Below are positions 12,061 through 25,200 of a DNA stretch of 64,000 nucleotides, piece after piece (within the stretch, counting starts at the first letter, position 1; each line of letters starts with the position of its first letter). The translations under genes were made by a program, and so were the position numbers. Where the stretch lies: assembly GCA_028023455.1 (NCBI GenBank), contig JAQFVV010012435.1, positions 2,048,001 to 2,112,000 on the forward strand, written 5' to 3'. The notes beneath the pieces were generated by a model. The model worked only from the letters and a program-made list of their open reading frames with translations, was not told the origin of the DNA and made no database searches. Source of the DNA: Epiperipatus broadwayi (lineage: Eukaryota; Onychophora; Udeonychophora; Euonychophora; Peripatidae).

Positions 12061-12445
12061 TAATATAATGGATTTGAACAGAGACTTTCAAAGTCCCTTC
12101 AGCTATCCATCCATTCTATCTCATATTGTCAGAGTATCTTAAGGTCAACATGGGCATAACATTATTGGCATCAACAAGGGATTTGGGTGTACCATCATTA
12201 GATTTTCAATGGTATGTTCGGCTGAAGAGTGGAGAAGATTGAAGCATGTCCATTAAAGTTTGAAGATTTACTACCTTAATATTAACTGAGCACTGATTAT
12301 ATATGTGTGTGGGAGATGATAATCTGAACCAACTGATGAGTGCTGTTTCAGCATGTGTGTTGTCATGTGTATCGGTTATATAAGATGGAGTGATAGTTGA
12401 AGGGAGCATGAAAGTCAAATCCCCTATATTGCATTAAACTCCAAA
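12061..12445 (+). repeat. Family A element, ribozyme core truncated
   Basis: Left arm GGATTTGAACAGAGACTTTCA and right arm (ending TGAAAGTCAAATCCCCTATAT) are inverted complements. The interior aligns with the reverse-orientation copy at 12967-13365 over its length (shared TTTTCAATGGTATGTT and CCATTAAAGTTTGAAGATTT). The hammerhead 5' half is intact, with CTGATGA at 12333-12339 and stem II GTGCTG/CAGCAT, but the following GAAA and stem III are missing because the copy jumps to the distal arm. The ribozyme should be inactive. Confidence 0.75.
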
Positions 12446-12966
12446 TATATGAATTATGCATGTATTTCAAAAATATTTATGAAAATGTTTATTACTAATT
12501 ATTGCCTAGTTTTACACATGAATTTGCAATGACGACTATCTTTTTTATTTCTCTCATTTTTTTTTCTAGGAAAGTTTTTTTTTCTCTTTTGATGACATTT
12601 ATTTTTTCTTGATCTTGTATGTGTTTGTGCAGAATTGTTGTGTGTCGAAAATCTTGATAGTTGTAATTAGTACATACTCATTTTCCGATCAAGAAATTTT
12701 GCAGCTTATATATATTTCGTTGGCCACGCCTTAGCTAAAATACAATTTGAGAGGTATTTTATATCATTTACAGATATATCATATCCACATCTCATCATAT
12801 TTCTTTAACCCATTATATTTTTTATTGCTGAATATTAAGGAATAGGAAAAAATAAGCTTTTCTGATCATATTATTATCATCCTTATCAACACCAACTTGT
12901 AAACAAGTATAGCCATTTAACTGCATTAGAATAATAATAATAAGTGGAGAGAAAATAATTTGTGTA

Positions 12967-13365
12967 CTTGGAGTTTAAATGCAATATAGGGGATTTGAAC
13001 ACAAACTTTCAAGTTCCCTTCAGCTATCCACTCTATTTCATGTAACCGATACATATGACAACACATGGGAAAAACAAATGATCTCCAATATTGGTATTTC
13101 ATGCTAAACCTGCACTCATCAGTTGGTCCAGATCATCAACTTCTTTAGAGATATGTAATCAGTGCTTGGTTTATATTAAGATAACAAATCTTCAAACTTT
13201 AATGGACATACTTCAATTTACTCCACCCTCCCAATTTTCAGCCCAACATACCATTGAAAATCTGATGATGGTACATCCAAATCTCTTGTTGAAGCTGATA
13301 TTATTATCATGCCATGTTGACATTCTGATAATATAAGATAGAGTGGATAGCTGAAGGTAGTTTAT
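12967..13365 (-). repeat. Family A element with hammerhead core
   Basis: Reverse-orientation partner of 12061-12445, about 520 bases away. It starts GGAGTTTAAATGCAATATAG, the complement of the end of that copy. The two copies form a widely spaced inverted pair. The embedded hammerhead-like core (13078-13137) is more complete than in the neighbour. Confidence 0.75.
13078..13137 (-). ncRNA. Predicted hammerhead ribozyme (family A)
   Basis: On the minus strand: CTGATGA (complement at 13116-13122), stem II GTGC/GCAT around a 7-base loop, GAAA (complement at 13097-13100), a weak stem III (AT/AT), then cleavage base A. Stem I pairs CCAA with TTGG and, after a 3-base bulge (GGA), ATGATCT with AGATCAT, a total of 11 pairs. 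Core bases are intact. Stem III is weaker than in the family C motif, so activity is less certain. Confidence 0.65.
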
Positions 13366-13399
13366 TGGTTCTGAAGATCAAGCAATATAATACTCTTAA

Positions 13400-14965
13400 A
13401 ACACTTTTTATGATCTTCCACCTTTTTCTTAATTTCTGCACAAGAATTTACTGATATATTTGTACAACCTGCTCAATGTAAGAATATGTCTTTCTTTTGC
13501 TGTCTGAGCTCAAAAGGATCTTGTAAAAGTCTATTATGGCACAAATCATGTTCAACCAAGAGAGTCTTTTTTTCCTGATTGCCATCACAATATTTAATAT
13601 TTGTTTTATGCCAAATTTGTGCATTTGTTTTTCTATCTTTTAATTTTATCCATGCCACTTTATAATAATATCACATTTTGAGTGCTTCCAAGTGAGTTAT
13701 TTTTTGTGTAAGATTCAGTTATGATCCTTACAATGCAATTGACCAAAAAAAAAAAAAATTGAAGTGAGAATTTATCTTCAAGAAAGCAAAGTTATTTTTT
13801 TTCTAGATTAAGTAATTTATATTTTTCTCCTTAAAAAACATTTTTGTTATAATATCCTTTCTCTGATTTGTTTATATATTATTAGTATTTTTTTTATTAT
13901 AGATAACATAGAAAAAATGAGTCTGCAGATAATCTGTGAATCATATATATTACAAACTGATCCTCAAATATATTTATTTTGATCTTCAAGTGCTATCTTT
14001 TAATTTTTTTGGCAAGATGATTTCTAATCTTATTTATAGCTATCAGCATGTTTTATCATTTGCCTTATCTTCTCAATAAAACCCAAATTATATTGAATCT
14101 TTATCAATAATTTTGATAATATAGATGGGTTTTGTCTTTCCATAAATTCTTCTTAAGTTTATTTTAAGGAAATCTTTTAGTGAGCAAATTTTCTTTTATT
14201 AAAAATAAAAACTCAATGAAAAATATGTGTATAATATGAAATTGTATAAGTTATTAAAAGAATACATTTAAATTATTAAAAAGTAATGGCCCCTGGATTT
14301 CAGAATTTTAAATTAGCATCAACAACTCATCACTATTTCTCTACTGTTGATCATGTTTATAAATTTTGTTTTATATAAAAGCTGTTATGAGAGCTCGTAT
14401 GAATAAAATACCTCTTTTTATTTTAATCTCTCAGTTAAAATTCTGTTTTGTTGCAGTGAGGTATCACATCTAAGGTTAAAAAAATACCATTTTCAGTCTA
14501 AAACACTAACTTAATAATTACAAATATATATATACTTAAATAGTGTAACATATTTTACCACCAATTTTATAATTAAAAAATGATAAATTTGATTTTTGAC
14601 TGAGTTATTATATAATTTTAGAACACAGGTTATTTATTTGATTTTAATTTTATCGGAGTTCTAAATTGGAAGCAATACTTTTACTTTATTTTCATAAATT
14701 TTTATTTCAATGATTCTCTTTAGCTTGTGCATTAAATGAATAAATTGAGGTGTAAAATATTTTAATTTTCATATATGTGGTTTTCAGTTCGAATAGAATT
14801 TGTAATAAAATTAAATTATTTTATGTTTTTTTAAAGTAACAAAAAAAAAAAATTAAATAATTTAAAAAATGATGAAAATATATTATTTCACATTAAAGAA
14901 AAGTTTATTTATGAGCCTTAACTAATTTGCCATGTATTTTTTATAAACAAACAAAAAAACATTAA
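13400..14965. other. AT-rich non-coding stretch
   Basis: No gene or structured repeat recognised. Confidence 0.5.
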
Positions 14966-14967
14966 TA

Positions 14968-15825
14968 GGAAACTCTTCACACAGTAGTGCCATTCAATGC
15001 AAGCCATAGTAATCATTGGATTCTAGAAAGGTTTTGCATAAAATCACTATCTAATGCTTACTTATCTGATACCCCCAGATTAGTTTCTAGCTTGTGGCTT
15101 TTATCAATGTGAAGCATTGGATCTGAGTGCATTTAGATCTTAGGATCTAATGCAACTCTTCAACACCCTTTTTTTACCTATATAGTTAACTATAAACCTA
15201 TGAGCCCAAGATGAAAACCCAATAACTGTTTCAATCCAAGCTAATTTTAGCTTGCATAGTTATCTAGATTTGAACTTCACTGATAAAAGCCGTAAGCTAA
15301 AAATTAGTCTGGAGATATTAGATGTGTAGGCATTAGATAAGGATTTAAAACATTTTAGCATCACTTGAATACTATAGCTTGCACTGGGGGACACTACTAT
15401 CTGGAGAGTTTGCTATTAACAGCTTGTAAAAGTATACGTGATTATGTAAGCTTCTAGTGGTTTTTATATCAATCCTACCCATAAGATAATAGTCACTGTG
15501 ATTATTAAAAAGCCAAAGACACCAAAACATATAGATTCTGAACTGTGTTCAAATCTATGTGAGTATATAAACTAATTAGTTTAAATCGAAAACATGTGTT
15601 TTCATCTTGGGATCATAACTTTATAATTAACTAAATAAGTAATGGGTGGCTGCTGGAGGGTTGCATTGGATCCTAAGATCTTGTTCCACGGCTCTCAGAT
15701 CCAAAGCTTCTTACTGATGAAAGCCACAAACTAAACACTAGTCTGGGATATTGGATGAGCAGCTACTATCATTCATTGCTACTAGGGTTTGCACTAGGTA
15801 GCATTACTGTCTGTAGAGTTTGTTG
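14968..15825 (+). mobile_element. Family B composite, inverted arm plus tandem dimer
   Basis: Starts with an inverted arm (CACAGTAGTGCCATTCAATGC) that carries a decayed minus-strand hammerhead-like core (TTGATAA complement at 15101-15107, GAAA complement at 15084-15087). Two head-to-tail plus-strand units follow, with hammerhead-like cores at 15280 (CTGATAA) and 15714 (CTGATGA), a period of 434 bases. Both plus cores have damaged GAAA regions and should be inactive. Each unit ends with a CACTACT-type block and GGAGAGTTTG or GTAGAGTTTG. The arrangement matches the younger composite at 40815-41442, so the inverted-plus-tandem structure is a family trait. Confidence 0.7.
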
Positions 15826-15849
15826 GGAAAAGATAAGGGAATTTAGATA

Positions 15850-17285
15850 TAAAGGCCATAGAGGTGACAAAGATTATGTTGCGGAAATGGGATGGAATTA
15901 GGGTGGCGAATGGAAGGGGAAGGTAAAGTGGCTAACAGGTTTCTTTGGGCATAGTTACTGAGAGATTCCTGACTCCATTTAAGGAGAAGTCATGGTTCAT
16001 CACATCACTCACATCAATTACTGTTTTAACAATTTGTGTAAGCATAGGAAATGGTGATCATGTGCTGTTTTAATGGTTTTAAAAATGCTAGTAATTATAA
16101 AAAGAAATATATATTTGAAATGAAACTTTATAAACTTAAGGTTTAAAATTTTCATTATTTTGTATAAACAGTAGGTAAAGTTAAAGTTCTTTTTCTTAAA
16201 CTGATCATTAATCTATATTAATTATCATTAAAAATAAACTATTGAATGACATAAAAACTGATAAGGTAACATCAAGCTGAGACAGAGCCGTTGTGAACAA
16301 AATATGACAGGCAAGACCACTTCTGACTGCAGCATAAAAAACAAACCAAAATGAAAAAAGATATGGGTAATTCGGATTTTATATTTAGATAGGATTTCTG
16401 TTGTTCATATATTTGCAAAGTAACAGATTCATAGACAGGAAATGTAAAATTCTATGACAAAGTTATTTTCAGATTAGCAAAAGTTCCAAAAAAATAATGC
16501 CTTTCTACCATGCAAAATGAATTAATAGTAGATACATTGTTTTTATAAGAGAAATGAGGCATATTTATAGATTTTTGTTTGCTCTATAGTGCTGTCAAGT
16601 GATATGTTGCAATGTCTACAAGTTTTACTGAACACAAATTTTAATCCAATTTGTATTTATAATAATGTTTTGTTAAATCATGCATTAATAATTTATTTAA
16701 AAATATAAAATTTTTCACTATATTAAACTACAGAATAAAGAATTATTCATTAACCATGTTTGTAGCATTGAATAATATTGCAAATTTATTTTCTTTGCTT
16801 GAAAACAATAAAAGAATTATTTTAGGGAGTCAAGTGAAGTGAATGTCCTCTATGGCCTGTGTTTGTATCTGAGTCATATAAACATGGAATGTCTTAGTTG
16901 AGATAAGCAGTTCATATTCAACTTAGTTAACTATCCAATATTAGTCTGTATATGAGTGTCTAATTATTCTTACCTAGAGAATGAGGATGGATAGAAAGCT
17001 GTCAAATCCTTGCTCCCTGGCATTCAGCAAACCTTCTCCTTGAATGTTTTTTCATGAGGAGCTTTGTAAAGATTTATATACTACAGTGAATTATTTAAAA
17101 ACTGTTCTTCCTATTTAACATTTTTGTTATATATTAAGCTTTTTTTTTTTACATTTTATTAAGTCATAAGGTGAGATTGAAGAATAGTTTCATAAATATA
17201 TATATATATATATTGTCTGATTGATATCACATTCTTCTAAAAAAAGAAAAAAAAGGCAATCAATTATTAACATTTATTTGATAAA
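15850..17285. other. AT-rich non-coding stretch
   Basis: No gene recognised. A (TA)n run lies near 17195-17212. Confidence 0.5.
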
Positions 17286-17289
17286 ATAA

Positions 17290-17640
17290 TGAGAGTGCTA
17301 ATAGCTCTAACAATCTTTATCGATAAATGCCGCAAGAGAAAGCATTTAAAATCTATCTAGAAATTATCCCCATTCCCAAACTGGTTTCGAGAAATTGGCT
17401 CTCTTGAGTGAGGTACTAGGATATTTCAGATCCTACCTGATACTTAACTATTATGGCGAAAGTCTGACATTTTCAGGCACCTATATGTCTTCAAATCCAG
17501 CTGTTTAACTTAAAAGCTATACGGGTCTGAAAATTCTTCAGCCACACCATATATTATGTAACGATCTGGAGAAGAGAGCTTAACGTGATCTGCACTACAG
17601 GGCGCCATCTAGGCATTTGAACCTAGAAAAATTTATAAAG
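17290..17640 (-). mobile_element. Family C element, decayed ribozyme
   Basis: Minus-strand relative of 8395-8660. The complement reads CTCACTCAAGAGAGCC, then CTCGAAACCAGTTTGGGAATGG. The layout of the hammerhead is clear, but the core G of CTGANGA has become C and the cleavage triplet is GTT, so it should be inactive. The left part (AATAGCTCTAACAA, TTTATCGATAAATGCC) recurs at 19820-19895 in the same orientation. Confidence 0.65.
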
Positions 17641-19815
17641 TAGGCAGATACGTAAGTCAAAAAAAAAATATATTTTTTTTAATTTTGATTTCGGTCGTTA
17701 GCCCAAGTCACTAACTCAGGGAGTAGCAGAGATTTAGTAATATAATATCTTATCTAATTATATTTCAATATTAAAAAATAAATAAAATAAGCCACTGCCA
17801 GTGATTAACATACAAAAATTTATTTACGCACATATATATATATAAAATTTAACATTATTATTTTAGTATGTTTATTTTAGATTTTAATTTGATTTTATAA
17901 TTTAAATTTAGATTTTAATTTTTATAATATTATAAGTTTACATTTAATTAAGTTCACACAGATGGATTTATGAAAGTTTGTTTTATAATGTTGAGTATAG
18001 ATCAGTTACATAGATTACACGGTTAAAAACATTTCAAAGTAAACATAAACGATCAAAATACAAAATCATTGATACCGTCAGTTGCAGAGGGAAATTTATA
18101 AGTAACCCAATAGCATTCACCATAAGATGCTTGCATTGACAGCAATAACTTAAAAGACCTCCGAATAAATACATTTTAGATACTCACCGTAAGGTATCAT
18201 TATTTATCGAATGTCTGTATATTTTGATCACCTATGAAAACCCAAAACATAATTAACCGATAACCAATCCATGCAAGCGTCTATAAACAACTTAAATTTA
18301 ATGCATTTTTATGTAGTGTCGAGTATGAATAGACTACATAGATTTGCATTTGAAAGAAAATATTCTATACTTATTTAACCTTAGGCCAAAAGTTCGCAGT
18401 CGAACTAACGCCAATTCATCTGTTATATCGATGTATTCAATGTAATACGAAACACGGCAGCACAAAAAGTTAAGAGAAGAAATTGCCTCTCATCAGATAG
18501 GAATACATAGATCTATCTGACAAGAAGAGCAATAAAAAAACTCCATAGAAAGGAACTGCGGTCTCCGACTTATAATTCCTTCCATAGGCAAACGGGTGAG
18601 TGCAGCGTATACAAACGATTCTGCCCGTAGCGAATCTTGCATTACATCTACTAACTACACCAATATATCCAACCCATTGACCCAATTTAACTACGAAACA
18701 AATAACCTAAGATTACCCTCCCCTAATATAACTTTACAAATCTATATAGCCATTCACGCCCGACTTAAGTTTAATATTTATATAACTAGCTTGATGAAAA
18801 ACAGAAATCATAATAAAACAAATAAATAAATAAATGGAAATGATTTTACAAAAGAAATACATTAAATAAAATTATAACTAATTAATAAATAACGTTGGTC
18901 AGATAGGATTCTATTTCTTAATAAATTCAAGACTGAGAAAGTTTATGTTTTAAAGTTCTTAGTGTTTCAAAATGTTTTTAAAGTTCTTACGATTTTTTTT
19001 CAACGTTCCTCTTTATTCATCGCATGCCATTTGGAATCCACATTAAATCCCCCGACGATCCTGTTGTCCTCAGTATAAGAAAAGCGATGTTTCATTTTTC
19101 CATTTTTATAACAACTGAAGGAATTGAAAGTGCGTCTTTCAATCCCTTCACCTCCAACTCTCCGACTTAACACATCTCAGTCCTCTCTTAATAATCCTTA
19201 ATAATTTCCAACTTTTCCTTTTATATTAATCTTAAGGATTGACTCAACATTACGTCATCGATGATGGTGGTCTTTTCGCTGAGGTCCGATTCCATAGGGA
19301 TTTCTTTTTATTTGCTAAAAGTTTCTATTGTTTTCCTATCTGACCGTTGTTTATACATTTAAATGCCCAAGGGCTTATTCACTTGAACTAATTAAAATAA
19401 TCATTTTCATAACATTAATTAACCTGTTTTCCAAATCCAAAGATATATTTAAAGATAAATTTAAAGACATAATTTTATCTCCAAATCTTTTTAAAATTTA
19501 GTTTTAAAATACTTTTTCTTTAATAAAGTTTTATTTTAATATTTTTTCTCCTCTGTGCGATTTATATATATACGAATTTAAGGTAGAATTTATTTTCAAT
19601 TTTTCAGTCTTAAAAAAAACAAATTTTAAATGCGAACTTTTTATTTTAATGTTTAATAATAAAAAAAAATAATGTAACGTCGTCTGTGCTCGTTACAATT
19701 AGTAGCCTTAGCAATATAACATTGTTTATGACTTAAAAGCAAAATTATAATAGTAAATAAAATCAAGTCATATATCATGTGACTTAACTTTATAAGCTTG
19801 TAATTATAAAATTAA
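17641..19815. other. Non-coding block between two family C direct repeats
   Basis: From about 18000 to 19350 this block visibly contains more CpG dinucleotides than the rest of the window. An open frame on each strand (around 18470-18829) shows no recognisable motif. It could be unmethylated or regulatory DNA, or the worn interior of an element flanked by the family C repeats. Neither can be decided here. Confidence 0.35.
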
Positions 19816-19819
19816 ATAA

Positions 19820-19895
19820 TGGGTGTGGTAATAGCTCTAACAAGCTTTATCGATAAATGCCACAAGAGAAAACATTTCAAATCTCTATCTAGAAC
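19820..19895 (-). repeat. Family C fragment
   Basis: About 75 bases closely matching 17290-17365 (AATAGCTCTAACAAGC, TTTATCGATAAATGCC, CAAGAGAAA). Sequence similarity stops where the LINE fragment at 19900 begins. Confidence 0.7.
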
Positions 19896-19899
19896 CTTT

Positions 19900-20110
19900 C
19901 CATTAGTTTTCGCTCCTTTAAACGAATAACCAGGGCAAAATTAGATGTTCCTTTTTGTAGCCATAAAGATGAAGTAATATTACACGCTTTATTTCTTTGC
20001 CCTTTTTTAAAAGCTATTGGATCATAATCTTTGATAGAATCAATTTTTGTAATCTTTACCCTTTGTTTCTAAGGTGTCACCTTGTCCTCAATCAGAAGTA
20101 TAATTCTGTG
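19900..20110 (+). pseudogene. LINE C-terminal zinc-knuckle remnant
   Basis: Plus-strand reading, with breaks, gives RAKLDVPFCSHKDEVILHAL followed by FLCPFLKAIG. The C..H and H....C spacing followed by CP is the pattern of the zinc-finger region after the reverse transcriptase in L1/Tx1-like and related non-LTR elements (compare CVLCRLKEESLLHLF in the element at the right end of the window). No reverse transcriptase core is present. Confidence 0.5.
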
Positions 20111-20119
20111 TTTATCATA

Positions 20120-21415
20120 TAACCTGAAAATGAAATAAAAATTAGAGATTATTCTCTTGCACTTTCAGTTATTTACATGGCTGTTTGAGGTTTTCTCTTC
20201 ATTACTGCTGTGAATATTTGACTATATATTTTTATTTCATTTACTATCAAAACTTTACAATTATTTTAGGTAGTTAATATTACTTCTTGTACAAATTTTT
20301 GTCATATATTGTAATTATCTTCAGTTTATTTTGATTTTAATTATTTTCATTATTTCAAATTATGTAGTTTTTTTTTATATAATAATGTTTAATATAGAAT
20401 ATAAAAAAAATCTATATATCAAATTTAATGTTTATTTTACAATTTAATGTTATCTGTAATTTAATGCAAATGGTTTACTGATCAATAAGCACTTTCAAAC
20501 TATATTTCATTATGACTGATCTAATATCAAACCTATATTATTTTGACTAACGTGGATTCAAACCTTAGAAAATTTGAAACTAGTACAATAGAATTGGAAA
20601 TGATTTTAATAAGGGGCAATCCATTACTCTTCACTGGTTAAATCCTGCGAGGAGAAACTAATTTATGGATCTGATTGGATATATCATCTACTGTACATTG
20701 ATGGTTTTATTATTTACTGAACATTGATTACTCTTGCTTATATAAAATATTCTAGAGTAATGTAATGTAGAATAAATTATTGCTGTTTGTGCCATAAGCC
20801 ATAGATTATATACTTTGTTGTATTTGTTTAAATATTACTAAATACTTCCCAAATTTATGGTGAAATTTCCTTTTTTTCTTTTTCTTTCATTACTGATTAT
20901 CATTTCTGTCTTATCTTACTTATTTTTTTTACCTTATTAACTATAACTTAATTTAATTTACTTCACAAAGTAAGACTAAACTGGGATTTAAATTTAGACT
21001 TCGTGAATTTAATGTATTAATTTTCTTTTAATTTTGTTTCACTTTCTTTTATCCTTTCTTTAGTTTAGTTGGCATACTATAATCTAAGGCAAAATTTGAA
21101 ACTGTTTTTTTCCTCTACAGCTTGGGTTTTTTTTTTTTTAAAAAAACAAACAAACAAAAACATAATAACTCATGCTTTAGTAAAAAAAAAAAAACTCTCT
21201 TCACTCTATTGCAGAACCATCTATTAAAAGCTTACATAATAATCTGATACTAGATATGGTGTCATGTTCATTAATATGTTTTACTATTACATAAATGTAA
21301 CTGCAAAAATATGTACAGTAATTAATATGTTTTATAATGTGAAAAATAGAATTTAGAAAATAGTATATTTACCTTTCTGTTTAATTTACCAATGCAGGAT
21401 TCATATGTAATTTTA
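20120..21415. other. AT-rich non-coding stretch
   Basis: No gene recognised. Confidence 0.5.
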
Positions 21416-21419
21416 ATCA

Positions 21420-21650
21420 AAAAGGAAATACACCCCATACACATGCACCATAATGTTGTTTTAATACCTCAACATTGGTTTTTTGAATATGAAGGATACT
21501 CTCAAACCAAAGCACAAAGATACTCTCAAAACAAAATAGAGCAATCTCTGTTTTGTGCTTTGGTTTGAGAGGGTCCTTTATACTCACCAAAACAATGTTG
21601 AGGCACTAAAACAACATTATGGTGCACATGTTTAGGGAGAAATTTCCTTC
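21420..21650. repeat. Imperfect hairpin element
   Basis: Arms of about 100 bases: ACCATAATGTTGTTTTAATA, CCTCAACATTG, and CTCAAACCAAAGCACAAAGA on the left return as complements on the right around an AT-rich loop near 21540. Outer bases GGAAAT/ATTTCC also pair. It is a foldback or MITE-like element unrelated in sequence to families A to D. No clear TSD was found. Confidence 0.7.
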
Positions 21651-21689
21651 TGCTTAAAAAAGTATATATATTTGTAATGTTTGTTTTTT

Positions 21690-22080
21690 TTTTATTAAGG
21701 AAAAAAAAACAGGTGATTGATCACCTGCTACATGATGTTACAAAGTGTTCAATGTTACAAGGTAAAACAATTATTGACCAGGATTACAATGTAAATACAC
21801 TCAATTACAAATATATCCATAAAAGGGTTGTATAATTTTGCTTAATGTGTATCTATCTATACATGGACGAGCACAGATCTGCACTGCCCCAAAACAATCC
21901 ATCAAGGGGGTGCAGCAGCCCATCAGAGCGAAAAAGGTACTGAAAACTTTGACCTTGTACCCTCCCGGCAGGTTTTCCGGAAGCGGCAATAATCATCAAC
22001 AGCTCACACCCATAAACCAGACCCCCAATGGCTGCCATTATCAATCCCTGCGGAAGAAATGAGGAGTGCAGACCCGTGCC
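21690..22080 (-). repeat. Interspersed retroelement 3' end, copy 2
   Basis: Reverse-orientation relative of 300-660, longer at its 5' side. On the minus strand it ends with the hairpin CAGGTGATCAATCACCTG followed by TTAATAAAAAAAAAACA, an apparent polyadenylated end. It lies about 110 bases upstream of the first semaphorin exon. Confidence 0.65.
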
Positions 22081-22189
22081 CTTTCCCTCACATTGAATGT
22101 TTTTGTAAAACTATTTTAATGCATTATTTATCTGTTTTATGCCATTAAATGTCTATTGCTTTTATATATATGTATTTTTTTACATTTAG

Positions 22190-22268
22190 AATCAACATCA
22201 GAATTAATTGAAGGGCACTATGGTGGTCATAAAGCCAAGCTAGTATACGCTGTTTTTAACACACCATT
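22190..22268 (+). CDS. Semaphorin Sema-domain exon (internal, 79 bases)
   Basis: Semaphorins are secreted or membrane guidance ligands that bind plexin receptors through the Sema beta-propeller. After acceptor AG (22188-22189) the frame reads STSELIEGHYGGHKAKLVYA, then VFNTP, and the donor GTAAGT begins at 22269. The exon starts with the last two bases of a codon and ends two bases into the next, which exon 50819-50966 completes. The joined text ...YAVFNTPLNSISGSAVCAF... matches the semaphorin pattern Y-x-x-F-T-T...N-x-I-x-G-S-A-V-C-A-F. It looks closest to invertebrate class 1 or 2 semaphorins, but the exact class is not settled. The preceding exon was not found and must end one base into a codon. 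Confidence 0.87.
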
Positions 22269-25200
22269 GTAAGTCAATATCTAATTATTTTTTAATGGTA
22301 TATAATTGTATGGTTTATAATTGTTTTATTTCATGTCTAATGAATAATAATTAAGATTATAGGTAATTGATATACATACACTCACACACAAATATAACTT
22401 ACTGTGAATAGGAGATAATACTAACATATAATGTTTTAACTGTATTAGGGGCTTTGGCACCATATTGAATTTTTAAAAAACTGACTTGAGACACAATTTT
22501 CACAATGACTTCAGTTTTAATAATGTTAGAGCAAAATGCTATATATTGATAGAAAATGGAAAAAGTAAGGAAAACAATAAGAGAAATAGTGATTACCATT
22601 AAAAAAAGTAAGGAATAAAAAGAAATGTCAACATCTGAAATAATTATTACGTTGTTGATTTTTCACAATTTCTCATCATTAATTAAGCTTAAATTACATC
22701 TTCATTGATAATTTCTTTATATTCTTCATAAAATTCTCATTCAAACCATAAATACTACTTTTTACCTGAGATAATCCATAGCTTGAGAATCTACAAAAAT
22801 AGTCATATATGAATTCTTCGTTTTTTTTATCTTGTACCCCAAAAGTTAAAAATCTCAAGGTGTCTATAAGAAAAAGATTCATTCTAATAAAAGATACAAG
22901 ATAAATCATTCCAAAAAGTGGATATGCATTTATCATCATAGCAATTGATTTCTTGTCTATCCAAAACTAGAAATTGAAGGCTACTATCTGTGTCAATGAT
23001 AAAATGAGTTTCATCTATTTATTTTATATTTTTTGTGTACACTAGTGATGCTATCTTGTTATATTTGTTGTACTACAGAGATATAATTTATTTGCATAAA
23101 ACTCATTTGCTAGCTATAGACTTGAAAATAATGTGATACATGATGTGGAAAAATTACTGACTCCACAGGATGAGTACCAAAGCATGGGCAAGAATGAGGA
23201 TTTGATTCTTTGTCTGCATACAATTCCATGTGGGTATGGGTAGCATCATACTCACCACTTGAAACCTCTCTGTATTGGATTTAAGAGTTTATATTTTCAC
23301 ATGGTACTATGCCCAGTAAATTTTGTGATTGCTTTATCAGCTGCAACCTTTCTGTACATCCAATAATCAGTCTTAAAATTTACTTTGCACTGCTCTATAA
23401 TATCTTAATTTTATATTTAAAAATCATTACTTGTTATATAAACACAGACGTGCAATTGCAAACACAAACACTAATATAAATATAAACACACTAATAAATT
23501 ATTAAACATTTTGAGAATCATTATGTCTTTAATATAAGGTTGCCTCAAACTTGGATCAGAGTCCCAAAATTACATTGTACATAAATCACTGCTTTTGTTA
23601 TATTTGAATATGAGTATAATTTGTATACTACACAGACACTAATACAAACACATTAATAAAGTGTATATTTATCAAATCGTAAAAAAAATTAAATAATACT
23701 ATGCAAATGATAGAAAAATTTAAAATTTTATGAAAATAAAAAATTAAAATTGAATACTTACGATCAATATTCTGATATTACATTTTTACAGAAAGAAAAC
23801 CTTGAATCATTGAGACATCTTTAATCCATTTTATTACAAAGTTTGGCCAATCTGAAAATTGTGCCTTTGTCTTCTTCATGCAATCTAGTAAACTGAGAAG
23901 AAAAAAAAGTTAAATGAACCTGTTAATAAAAATATTAATAAAAAATCTAAATTTTGTCCAATTTTAGCATGCCATGTGCCATTTTAAAAAGAAATTAAAG
24001 CTGCAGAGAATTATGGGCTTTTCATAAATGTTATTCTAATAGTTTTACTACAATTTTAAAAAGAAACAAAAGAAATTTTAATTCCAATGAATCAGCTCCT
24101 GTGTGCGGCAATCACTAGTCTAGGATTAATTGAATTCATTGTATTAACTTAATAAAATATAAATTTATTAATAACAGTAAAATTAAATTAAGGCCTGTTG
24201 AGTATGCTACAAATTCAGCATTCTGATTTTTATTAGAATACAAAAAAATGCTATTACATTGTAGTTCACATATATCTCAATAGGTTTATATAAAACACCT
24301 ATATATAGCACTCAGAGGTGCTGTACAATAATTTAAACATAACATCTCAATTGTCATAAACCAATAATAGAATTTTATTTTTATAATACATAATAGCTTC
24401 AGAATCATAAATGTTTATTAAAAATGATTCTTTGATTTTTCTCTTTTTTTTATTCTTTTCAAAGAAGATAATCTTAGTCTGCTCAAGCATAATCTTATGT
24501 TTTTTTTTTCTTTAATGAATGCATAAAGGGGAATTAAGATATTTATTTTATACTCTATTTTTATGAACTTTTGCTCTTCATTTAAACTCAGACTATTTTG
24601 ATCTATATATAATTTTTTACAAAAACAAGAAATATTATAGATTATCCCAGGAATGGCCTTTTTTTTTTTTAATTCTTAAATAAATTATTTATATATATAG
24701 AAATAAAGAAGAAAATCTAATAAAAAAATATAAATCAGATGTATAGGGAGAATGTGAAAAAATGTTTTTTATAAAAAAAGTAGAAATGAAAAGAAACAGT
24801 TTTAATATGCAAAAAAAAAAAAATAAAAGTAGAATATATAAATTCTTTAAATTTTTATTTGCACCATACTTTTTTATTGAATCTTTACAATTTTAAACAT
24901 AACTCTTGTGTTCAATTGAATTATAGTTTGCTTAAACACTAATTGCGACAGATAATATTTTCATTTCATTTATCTTTGATATCTTTTAATTTTTATTTAT
25001 GTTGTAAGTAAAACATTTTTATATAAATTTAGAATGTATTGATTTAGCATAACTTAATGGATATGATAAAAATGAAAACTATCATTATATTTTCAAATAT
25101 TAACACTTTAGGTATGTGCATGCTTATATAGGATTATTATGTAGAAAAAAAAAGAATAATTGAATAATTTACTGCTTGTGAGTTCATAGGAAGTTTAAAT

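Noticed and set aside
18470-18829. Overlapping open frames on both strands as genes
   Set aside because: Neither shows a recognisable domain or splice context; they probably reflect the higher GC content of the block.
22694-22939. 81-codon minus-strand open frame close to the semaphorin exon
   Set aside because: No recognisable motif, AT-driven composition and antisense position.
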